64,000 nt of DNA, from NCBI GenBank assembly GCA_946811185.2, contig OX328098.1:40921650-40985649 (forward strand), written 5' to 3'. The stretch comes from Hippopus hippopus. Taxonomy: Eukaryota > Mollusca > Bivalvia > Cardiida > Cardiidae. Both the position numbers and the translations under genes were made by a program. Of the stretch, positions 50,544-60,400 are shown in pieces (within the stretch, counting starts at the first letter, position 1; each line of letters begins with the position of its first letter). The notes beneath the pieces are model-generated. The model saw only the letters and a program-made list of their open reading frames with translations. It searched no databases and was not told the origin of the DNA.

Positions 50544-50743
50544 TGTTCCTTACAGAATAGCTTCTTCTTGTATAAAATCAATACCTGACAACTGCATTGG
50601 AGAAAATTCTCTTTAGCTCAGTGGTTAGGTTATTGGTCATTTAATCCTCAAAAATTGAGGATCATTCCTGCACGGGTTCAAATCCCAGCCAGGGCAGTTT
50701 GTATTTGAGCTATGCAATTGTTGCAAACTTTCATGTTTGTAAC
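50544..50743 (+). mobile_element. tRNA-like SINE inside the older Helentron-like element
   Basis: ctttagctcagtggttaggt (box A), gggttcaaatcccagcc (box B), same family as 8.76-9.30 kb. Flanked by AGTGT (50539 and 50744), a probable target duplication that interrupts a monomer. Confidence 0.8.
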
Positions 50744-51121
50744 AGTGTACCCACACTTTTTCTAGAATTTGTCTCTGTGACCTAATTTTTAGCCAAACAT
50801 GGCCAATTTTATATCTGGCTGTAGATATTATCAAGACAAACAATCTGACCTTTCATGAGTATTGGACAGAAAATGTGGCCTCTAGAGCATGCACAAGACT
50901 TTTCTAAGATTTGACATGGTGACCTACTTTTTGACCTGAGATTACCCATTTTCAGACTTGTCCTAGATACCGTCAAGACAAACATTCTGACAAATTTTCG
51001 TGAAAATTGGACAGAAAATATGGCCTCTAGAGAGTAAACAATTTTTTGTAAGATTTGACCAGGTGACCTAGTTTTCAATCCGATGTGACCCATTTTCATA
51101 CTTGTCAAAGACATCATCAAG

Positions 51122-53182
51122 AACAAGAGGGCCATGATGGCCCTGAAGTCGCTCACCTGAGCCTTTTGACCAAACATGATCCATTTTAAACCTCTTTCGA
51201 GATATTATAACAAACATTCTAACATGCTTTCATAATTATTGGATTGAAAATTAGGCCTCTAGTTTGTACGCAAGCTTTTTCTAGACTAATCCATGTCATC
51301 AAGACAAACATTTTGACCAAGTTTCATTAATACTGAACTTAAATTGTGGCCTCTAGAGTGTACACAATATTTTTCTAAAATGTGACCTAGTGACCTTGTT
51401 TTTCATCTGACCTGACCCATTTTCAAACTGGCGTAAGATGTCATCAAGACAAACATCCTGACCACATTTCATGAGTATTGGACAAAAATTTTGTGGCCTC
51501 TAGAGCATACACAAGTTCTTTTTTAAAGATTTAACCAAGTGACCTAGTTATTGACCAAACGTGACCCATTTTCAAAACCCTCTAAGATAACATCAAGACA
51601 AACATTCTGCCTAACTTTACAGAGTATTACACTGAAAATATGGCCTCTAGAGCGTACACAAGGTTTTTCTAAGATTTGACCAAGTGACCTAGTTTTTGAC
51701 CCGAAACGACCCATTTTCATACTCATCCAAGATATTATTAAGGTAAACATTCTGACCAAGTTTCAAGAGTATTGGACTGAAAATGTGGCCTCTAGAGCGT
51801 ACACAAGATTTTTCTAAGATTTGACCTAGTGACCTAGTTATTGACCTGACATGACCCATTTTCGCACTTGTCCAAGATATCATGAAGACAAACATTCTGA
51901 CCAATTTTCAAGAGTATTGGACTGAAAATGTGGCCTCTAGAGCGTACAGAAGGTTTTTCTAAGATTTGACCTAGTGACCTAGTTTTTGACCCGACATGAC
52001 CATTTTCCAACTCATTTGAGATATTATCAAGACAAACATTCCGACCAATTTTCAAGAGTATCAGACTGAAAATGTGGCCTCTAGAGTGTACACACGGTTT
52101 TTCTAAGATTTGACCTACTGACCTAGTTATTGACTTGACATAACCAATTCTAGAACTCATCCGAGATATCAAGACATTCTGACCAACTTTCAAGAGTACT
52201 GGACTGAAAATGTGGTCTCTAGAGCATATACAAGGTTTTTCTAATATTTGACCTAGTGACCTAGTTATTGACCCGACATGACCTATTTTCTAACTTGTCC
52301 AAGATATCATCAAGACAAACATTCTGACTAACTTTACAGAGAATTACACTGAAAATGTGGCCTCTAGAGTGTACACAAGGCTTTTCTAAGATTTGTCCTA
52401 GTGACCTAGTTTTTGACTCAACATGACCCATTTTCGAACTCATCTGAGATATTATCAAGACAAACATTCTGACTAACTTTTAAGAGTATTGGATTGAAAA
52501 TGTGGCCTCTAGAGCGTACAGAAGGTGTTTCTAAGATTTGACCTAGTGACCTAGTTATTGACCAGAAAAAATCCATTCTAAAACTCATCCAAGATACCAT
52601 CAAGACAAACATTCTGACCAACTTTCAAGAGTATTGGACAGAAAATGTGGCCTCTAGAGCATATGCAAGGTTTTTCTAAGATTTGACCTAGTGACCTAGT
52701 TATTGACCCGACATGACCCATTTTCAAACTGGTCCGAGATATCATCAAGACAAACATTCTGACCAACTTTCAAGAGTATTGGACTGAAAATGTGGCCTCT
52801 AGAACGTACACAAGGTTTTTCTAAGATTTGACCTAGTGACATAGTTTTTGACTCGACCTGTCCCATTTTCGAACTCGTCTGAGATATCATCAAGACAAAC
52901 ATTCAGAACAACTTTCAAGAGCATTGGACTGAAAATGTGGCCTCTAGAGTGTACACAAGGTTTTCTTAAGATTTGACCTAGTGACCTAGTTTTTGACCCG
53001 ACCTGACCCATTTTTGAACTCGTCCGAGATATCATCAAGACAAACATTTTGACCAAGTTTCATGAGTATTGGACTGAAAATGTGGCCTCTAGAGTGTACA
53101 CAATGTAAAAGTTGACGACAGATGCCGGACACAGCACGATCACAAAAGCTCACTATGAGCACTTCGTGCTCAGGTGAGCTAA
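51122..53182 (+). mobile_element. Helentron-like element, nested, with 145-bp array
   Basis: AACAAGAGGGCCATGATGG start with CGCTCACCTGAG, end gagcacttcgtgctcaggtg and agctaa. About 13 monomers. Intact termini, inserted between two halves of the older element after catcatcaag. Confidence 0.88.
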
Positions 53183-53689
53183 AAATACTCTTACCAACTT
53201 TCATGAGTATTGGACTGAAAATGTGACCCCTAGAGTGTGCACAAGGCTTTTCAAAGATTTGACTTAGTTTTTGACCCGATATGACCCATTTTTTAGCTTG
53301 TCCAATATGTCATCAAGAGAAACATTCTGACCAATTTTTATGGGTACTGGACTGAAAATGTGGCCTCTAGAGTGTACACAAGGTTTTTATAAGATTTGAC
53401 CTAGTGACCTAAATTTTGACCCAATGTGACCCATTTTCACACTTATCCCAGATATCATCAAGACAATCATTCTGACCAAGTTTCATGAGTATGGAACTGA
53501 AAATGTGACCTCTAAAGCATACAAACAAAAAAAGTTGATAACAAACATCAGGCGACAGACACAGCACGATCACAAAAGCTCACCTTGAGCACTTTGTGTT
53601 TAGGCGAGCTAAAAAAAAGATCCCTACATGGGCCATTGAAAATTCTCCATTCTCAGCAGACTGAGTTTTTAGAAATAATGAGTATAGTT

Positions 53690-53916
53690 TTATTATTTAT
53701 CACTCAATCCCTTGTTTTAACGACCCTCATGAAAATGCCTTTTCAGACACCGTAGTCGGAAAAGGAGAAAATCCTGGTTAACAGCATTTTCTCCTTTCCC
53801 ACATTGTTTTCTGCTCTTCTAGACCCAAATCCTATCATTTTCATTATATTCATTTTTTGTCAGCAAATGTGTCCAATTTGGACAAGTCTAAAATTTCATC
53901 TGGTAAAGGGTGAAGA
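53690..53916 (-). mobile_element. Family A MITE
   Basis: ttatttatcactcaatccct to catctggtaaagggtga. Confidence 0.82.
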
Positions 53917-53930
53917 TAAGCATGAAATTT

Positions 53931-54034
53931 ACACTGTGTTATATAGACAGAAGATAACTTAATTTCAAATGGCTAAGAAACTACACTGCGTTATATAAAC
54001 AGAAGAAAACTTAATTTCCAATGGCTAAGAAACT
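53931..54034 (+). repeat. 52-bp tandem duplication
   Basis: tacactgtgttatatagaca (53931) and tacactgcgttatataaaca (53983) start two units both ending atggctaagaaac. Confidence 0.85.
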
Positions 54035-54651
54035 AAGAAATATTTTTTCTTTATTTGCCATGAATGATAAGCCCTTAAATATACAAAGTATCTGAGCAAG
54101 TTCCAAATTTTTTGGGTGGAAATGCAAACACGAGATTTATTTGAAGTTCTAGATAAAAAACTTTTACAATACACAATGATTTCTTATTTCTGAAATGTTA
54201 AGATTTTCTTCATTTTCCAAAAAGTTCAATAGTATTTTCAAAACAACTAGAAGAAATAAGGACTTAACCGCCTTAATAAGAAAGGTTTGACAGGCTGATG
54301 CCAAGTTAGAGCTAAACCTATTGGTTAAATACAGGCCAGTAGAGCTAAATAGCTATAAATCATTATTTGAAAACTTGGAAATATGAACTTTTTGGGATGG
54401 ACCTTTACAAGGTCTTTCCAATATTCTGGTTGTTACATTTATTGGGTGATGATTAGTATACATTCAAACCTCTCTTATCCAAAAATGTGATTGTTCAAAT
54501 ATATCCACTTATTCCAATTAATGACTAAAGCTGACATGCCCTAGAAAAACAGTATAGCTTCTTCTTCTTAAAACAGCAATCAGAAGTGGTAATAAATTAT
54601 TTTCAAAGACAACAAAAATCATTCATCAGTACATGCATATAATGTGTAATA

Positions 54652-54878
54652 ATTCAACCCTTTACCTAACAAAATCTCTTTTAATGACCCTGAACAAGAC
54701 AGCTTATGAAAACTTTGTCGTACTGCTGATTATCAGCATTTTCTCCCTTTCCACAATGTTTGCTACCTTTCTAACCTTTTCTAGACAAATATCAAGATTA
54801 GAGTCATACTGAATTTGTTGTCTGCAAATACTTTCAATGTGATCTAGTCTAAAATTTTGTCATCTGGTAAAGATTTAA
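54652..54878 (-). mobile_element. Family A MITE
   Basis: ttcaaccctttacctaacaa to ctggtaaagatttaa; left stem mostly lost. Confidence 0.8.
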
Positions 54879-54889
54879 CTTTTTAATTA

Positions 54890-55276
54890 GAGGACACACT
54901 TTTTTTTTAAAGACTTATCAAAATTGGAAGTGTTTGCAGATGACCAATTAAATACAACTACGACAGCATGATATTTGTGTTTCTTGCGGTAGAAAATATT
55001 GTAAGACAAGAAGATCCTGGTTACCAGCATTTTCACCTTTTCCAACAATGTTTTCAAAAACATCTTACCTCTGGATCGTTAACACGGGATTACTGTATAA
55101 GTGGAAATTTTTGCGATGTGGAAATTTTTGCGATTTCGCGAATTTGAAAGATTCGCAAACTTTTCTGTTCGCGTACAAGTATACTAACAAATAACAAGTG
55201 TCTTGAATTCGCAAACATTTCCATACGCAAAATGTCAATAATATATCCACGTATACAGTATTTGGTAAACATTTAA
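54890..55276 (+). mobile_element. Family A MITE hosting a TA-flanked MITE
   Basis: Left and hairpin 54890-55090; the right terminus resumes at 55261 (tttggtaaacatttaa). Its last TTAA is shared with the following copy. Confidence 0.82.
55091..55260. mobile_element. Small MITE with TACTGTATA ends
   Basis: tactgtataagtggaaattt and gtatacagta form terminal inverted repeats flanked by TA; the interior has repeated tttgcga / ttcgcaa. Probably a Tc1/mariner-type non-autonomous element. Confidence 0.75.
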
Positions 55277-55482
55277 CCCTTTCCCACACAAAAAATCTCA
55301 GACTCTCTAAAAATTCAAAACATCTGCAGATGACAAATTCAAAATCAATACAAATGAGCTTCAATTCTCTGGCAGGATAGAAAACATTGTGGGAAAAGGA
55401 GAAAATGCTGGTTACCAGCATTTTCTCCTTTTCCCACAATGTTTTCAAAAGGCTTTTTACCACATTACCTCCCACTGACAAC
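55273..55482 (+). mobile_element. Family A MITE
   Basis: TTAACCCTTTCCCACACAAA with perfect hairpin; right end degraded (cttttaccacattacc). Confidence 0.85.
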
Positions 55483-55552
55483 TCTTTTTACCATGCTGGG
55501 GACAAAGTTTTAAAATACTATAGCAAAGGGAGAAATCCTTTGCTCATCAAAA

Positions 55553-55982
55553 TTTTACACTTTATCCTAATTCTGCAGTTGCAGAAGACAAAATAAATGT
55601 GACAAAAAAAAAATTGATTTGTCTCGAAACTCTTTATCAATCGAAAAGTTCCAGACTCTTCTCAATTGAAAGCATCTGCAGACGATAAATTTGAAAGAGG
55701 TGCAAATGAAGTGAAGTTCTGTCAGGTTCAGTTCAGGGTACAAAACATTATAAGAAAAGGAGTTACCGGAATTTTCTCCTTATTCCCACAATGTAGTCAA
55801 AAGCCCTCTCCTTCAGGGTTATTTTAAACCAAGGATTGTGGGGTAAAGGTTCAAAGGGTAGAAAAACTTCTGGGAATAGGAGAAAATGCTGGTCATTGGC
55901 GTTTTCTCCATTTCCCACAATGTTTTCACAAGCCTTCTTCCTCAAGGTTGTTAAAACACAGGATTGATTGGTAAATAGTCAA
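55553..55982 (+). mobile_element. Family A MITE hosting another copy
   Basis: Outer left gcagttgcagaagacaaaat..atttgtctcgaa; outer right aaagggtagaaaaacttctg..gattggtaaatagtcaa. Confidence 0.75.
55626..55852 (+). mobile_element. Family A MITE, nested
   Basis: aaactctttatcaatcgaaa to gtggggtaaaggttc. Hairpin shortened (aggagttaccgga). Confidence 0.75.
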
Positions 55983-55992
55983 GTTGGCATTA

Positions 55993-56208
55993 TGAGCCAT
56001 GCTCTGTAAAAGGGGGTCTTAATGCATCTGCGAAAAGTATCGACCCAGGTCAGCCTGCGCAGGCTGACCTGAGCCGAAACTTTTCGCTATCGGTCAATTT
56101 TCTGTATGTCAAGGACCGGTTTACCCCATGATTAAGTCGGTTGTTTATCATGTATCATGTATCACGGAGATGCATTAAGCCCCCCTTTGCCAGAGCACAT
56201 CTCACATT
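55993..56208 (+). mobile_element. Family B fold-back MITE
   Basis: gagccatgctctgtaaaagg to cctttgccagagcacatctc; very strong core caggtcagcctgcgcaggct. Confidence 0.82.
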
Positions 56209-56321
56209 TATTTAGCTGCTTTGTAAAGTGCTACTCCATAAAATCTTACTACAAAATTAAGCTGCTTTTAGGGCAATAAACACAGAACAAGTACTTATTA
56301 CAATTTCATGGTCATACATGT

Positions 56322-56556
56322 CAGTCATGCTCTGTGAAAGGAGGTTTAATGCATTCGCAAAAATTAATAGCCTTGGTCAGCCTGCACAGTCCGCACACGG
56401 GGACATTGGTTGAAATATTTGCTTTTTGGTAAATTTGCTGCAGGTCCAACAATGATTCTACCTCAGGATTTAGTAGGTTGTTACACAAAATGAATTTTTA
56501 TAGACCCATATTCATATGGTGACTTGCTCAGTATGATGCATCACAGAGATGCATTA
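56322..56556 (+). mobile_element. Family B fold-back MITE fused to family A
   Basis: cagtcatgctctgtgaaagg to cacagagatgcattaa, where its terminal TTAA becomes the start of the next family A copy. Confidence 0.78.
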
Positions 56557-56770
56557 ACCCTTTACCAAACAATCCCTTGTTCTAACGACCCTTCTTAAAA
56601 CCCTATGGAAAAAGAAGAAAATGCTGGTAAACAGCATTTTCTACTTTTTTCCACAATGTTTTATATCCTGAAAGGGAACTTCAGATCGTTTGTACTAATT
56701 TCAAATTTTTCATTTGCAGATGCTTTCAGTCTTGACGAGTCCAAAGTTTGCCATTTGGGAAAAGAGTTAA
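56554..56770 (-). mobile_element. Family A MITE in the Pcl 3' UTR region
   Basis: TTAACCCTTTACCAAACAAT to tttgggaaaagagttaa, 36 nt downstream of the Pcl stop codon. It may be transcribed in the mature mRNA. Confidence 0.82.
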
Positions 56771-56805
56771 AATCTCTTTTGCCAGAGCATGGCTCATTTT
56801 TAAAC

Positions 56806-57420
56806 TTAAAAATCCCAGTCAATCAAATACTCTACTTTGCCAACTCCATTTACTCTTTTACCCAAAATGTGAAACCCTTGTCCAAAACCAAGTTTGTCAT
56901 AGGCACAGAAATAATTTCCATCAGCAGATTTCACTTGTTTCACATTTATTCCAGTTTTCTCAGATTGTGTATCTAAAATATTGGGTGGATTGCTTAATTT
57001 GCGACTACTTCTTCTACAGCCTGCCTTGACTTCTTTCTCTGTTTCTTGAAGTGCCTCTTTATTATCTTTTTTCTTTCTATCTTGAATAACAGGCATCGGA
57101 GGAGAGTCATTTCCACACTCTGGTATCACTGGTTCAACTTTCTCTAACACAGGCGGCCCTTCTAGAGAAGTGTCCTCACAAGTCAGTGTTGCACCTTTCT
57201 CCTCCATACGACACTGATAACTGTCCCAGATTTTCCGTCGCACATTCATTTGGTCCCTGTCCAGTTCCTGCTCAATTTCAGTTTTAAATGGATGACAATG
57301 ATTCCTGAATGCTTTGTTTGGAATGAGTTTATCAAGTAATGGTAAAGATATCCGATGTTTCCTTGAGTGCTTGAGTGATGTGTGATCATTGTGGACAACT
57401 TGAGCAAATGTTCCGTCATT
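56806..57420 (-). CDS. Pcl: Pcl last exon: linker and C-terminal MTF2_C chromo-like domain
   Basis: 205 codons including stop. The first two thirds are charged linker (Arg-Lys-Ile-Trp-Asp-Ser-Tyr; Pro-Glu-Cys; Arg-Lys-Lys-Lys-Asp-Asn). The end has [17 protein letters not shown], matching the family's C-terminal pattern (tyrosine-valine-leucine-alanine-arginine-arginine-valine...valine-glutamine-tyrosine-leucine-valine-glutamate-tryptophan). Acceptor TTTCCAG|AATGA. A family A MITE lies 36 nt past the stop, in the probable 3' UTR. Confidence 0.91.
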   Translation of the reverse strand, partial: NDGTFAQVVHNDHTSLKHSRKHRISLPLLDKLIPNKAFRNHCHPFKTEIEQELDRDQMNVRRKIWDSYQCRMEEKGATLTCEDTSLEGPPVLEKVEPVIPECGNDSPPMPVIQDRKKKDNKEALQETEKEVKAGCRRSSRKLSNPPNILDTQSEKTGINVKQVKSADGNYFCAYDKLGFGQGFHILGKRVNGVGKVEYLIDWDF

Positions 57421-60400
57421 CTGGAAAGAGGCAATATACAGAACAATTAACCTTTATCCAAACAATCCTCAGTTTAACCACTGTGAGGAAGGGAACTTTT
57501 GAAAAACATTGTAGAACAAGAGCTGTTGTAGATGGATTATGCTCCCCGAACAGGTCTCTTTTTAGGAAAGTGAAGGCTGTCGGTAAATGGTTGGTCACGG
57601 GAGAGGAGGGTGGAGGTGAAACAGGCTACTTGTGTTTGGTCACGTCTGCCAAACTGCATTCGCCAATGTTCAAATAATTAAATAAAGAAGGGGCATAACT
57701 CTTGGAACAGTGGAGTAAAACCTCGCAAAGTAATGTAGGACGGTCCTTGTTGGTATGGCGGTACTTAATTTTGCCAAAAACTTGCTACAATAGAAATAAC
57801 TTGCCTGTATTATTTTCAACACTGTGATAAACTCTTGCATCTGAAGTTTTAATACATGTGGCTATCAAAGTTTAAGTCGTGTTTTTCAGACAGAATTATC
57901 TATGTCAAGCTACCATGTTAACAACACGTTCTCCTAAGGGAGTCCACTCTGATTCAGTGTCAACTCTCTTAATTTGAAAAACTGTCATAAAGCCCCCCTT
58001 TTTTTTTTGTTTTGTTTTAAAAATGATGACCCTCCTTTTAAGCTTCTGTTTTTTTTAAGATGTCATGGCAGATGACCTTCACTTGTCAAACATAAAATTG
58101 TCTGTTTTGTGGGAGTAACTATTTTCAAAACACGGAGGAAAGTTGTGCATTTATTGCACCATGTGAATATTGAAAGTATCTTATCAGTAATGAAGACATT
58201 TCTGATATTTTTCAAACCAATGCGATCCAAAAACATTTCTGCTTTTGATTTGACGGGGTAAACAACCAATGGGTGGCGCTATGTATGCAAATAAAGTAAT
58301 TTTCAGGATCACTGCCGTACCATCTATGATGCCGTACCAGTGAGGACAACTGTACAGCTTGTTTAATGCAACCTTGCAGCCTGCACTGCACCTAGCCTAC
58401 ACCACTGAGTAATAACGGATATTTTCAGTGCACAGAAATTTTTTTTACCTATCTCATAGACACAATATTGTTTGTACATACCTTTGCACTTAACTGACTG
58501 TTGAGGTTTCTACTTGCAATGCTTAAATGGGACGGACTGTCACAGATCTTTCTCACCGGGGATTTACTGTAATAGGAGTAATGAAATAAAATAAAATGGG
58601 CCATGGTCTGTGAAAAGGTATTTTCATGCATCTGCATAAAGTATTTACCCATGTCAGCCCATGCAGTCTGTGAAGGCTGACACGAGTTAAATTTTGTTGA
58701 TATTGGTAAATTTTGTGTATGTTGAAGTACATTCTAGCTCATGCTTCAGCCAGTTTTAAGACAAAATTGATTCATATTATGCCATGACTTGCTTGTTATA
58801 ATGCAATACAAATATGCATTAATACCATTCAACTCAGGGGGTGGGGGGAAGACCTTATCCAAAGCACTAGGCCAAAGGCAAACCTGATTCATTTCATTTT
58901 AAAGAAATTACAAATAGCTTGTATTTTTGGTGTTCAATATAATTTCCAACATTATTTCAGTTATATCTAGCAACCAATGGACCTTTCCATGTGTTTCTAA
59001 GCTTTCTTAAACCAGCAGTTTACAATGCTTTTCCTGCCAATGGCTGCTTTCCAAAATTAATATCATCCAAACAATATCCAACAATGAGAGAAGAATGAAT
59101 TCCATTAAAAGGACTATCATCAATCCTCAAAAAGAGGTTGGTGACCTGGGATTCAACCCCTAGATTACCAGCTCTGTACCTTACTGACTGAACTACCTGG
59201 CTCAGCTATAAATAGCTAACCCTTAAAGCCTTTCAAAACAATAGTTGCCTTGCTGCCAGTGTAAATCAAGATCAGACTGCACAAAACTTGAGGTCTAATC
59301 TTTGATCGACACTGACCGTTTTCCTGAAACTCTCTTGGCAAAAGAAACCCTGAAAATTCAAATTGTTTTGGTTTTATTTTTAAACAGAAAATGACTGTGC
59401 TGGTTTATTCAGCACTCTCAGGATTAACAGTTCTTTCAGTACACTGACAGCAAAAATGCTTTTAAAAACTGCTAGGCATTATTATCATGAATAACTATGA
59501 AAATTTGACTTACCATTCTAGTGGAATAAAAACTTTTGACCTTCGACCTTTGATCTTCAACCTCTTCATGATGTCATCTGTCAGCGTATCATTTACAGGC
59601 AAGTTTACCTGGATACGTGGAGGCGGCACTCTCATCCTCAGACCCCACTGGCTTTGCTTTTTGCGTATTTCTGATGCATTACAAAACCTGTAAATCAATT
59701 TGAGCAGCACTTTGGCAAAAGGCAATTTTAATGTATCTCTGTGATGCATTATACGAAACAAGTAATCACATAATTATGGATCAATAAAACCCATTTTGTC
59801 TATTGATTACTTGATTGTATAGTGTTTAACATTGTTTTCAACATCATTTCAGTTATATCGCGGCGCCTAGAGCACCTATCCATGCTTTCTGGGAGTTTCT
59901 TTTACCAGTACTCCTCGCACTATTCTTTCCAAGCCACTGGCTGCTTTTCCACATAACCATTGCTGAAACAATGCTCTGTGGTGAGGGAGGAATGAACCCT
60001 GTCCCAATGACTATCATTGATCCTCGGAAAGAAGTTTGGTGAGCCAGAGATCGAACCAACAACCCTGTTCTGAAGTCCTGTACTCTGCTAACTGAGCTAC
60101 TCGGGCTCAGCCTATTTTGTCTAACAATTGACTGAATCATAAGGTAGAATGGTCCTTGGACATGCAAAAAGTTTTCAAATAGCAAGAAGTTTTGACTCAT
60201 GTCAGCCTGGGCAGGTCGACATGGGTCGATATTTTTTCTAGATGCTTTAAATCCCTAACCACACAGCATGAATCATAAAATCTTTATCATAACTGTACTC
60301 ATACATTCAATCTGTACAAGTCAAAACTGCAATGGCCAGTGAACCTATACATTTTTATGTCCTAGTTCTAGCAAATAGAAGCTTCAGTGTTTGCTGGTGA

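Larger units (their letters stand above)
50397..53612 (+). mobile_element. Helentron-like element hosting a younger one
   Basis: 5' part 50397-51121 (aaacatgagggctttgatgg) and 3' part 53183-53612 (ends gagcactttgtgtttaggcg then agctaa) carry 145-bp monomers in register. The 3' hairpin has decayed (gtgtttaggc), so it is the older element. Confidence 0.82.

Noticed and set aside
44309..53204. Tandem minus-strand ORFs of 60-120 codons as a repeat-protein gene
   Set aside because: They follow the 145-bp DNA period, change frame between monomers, overlap one another and lie inside Helentron-like elements.
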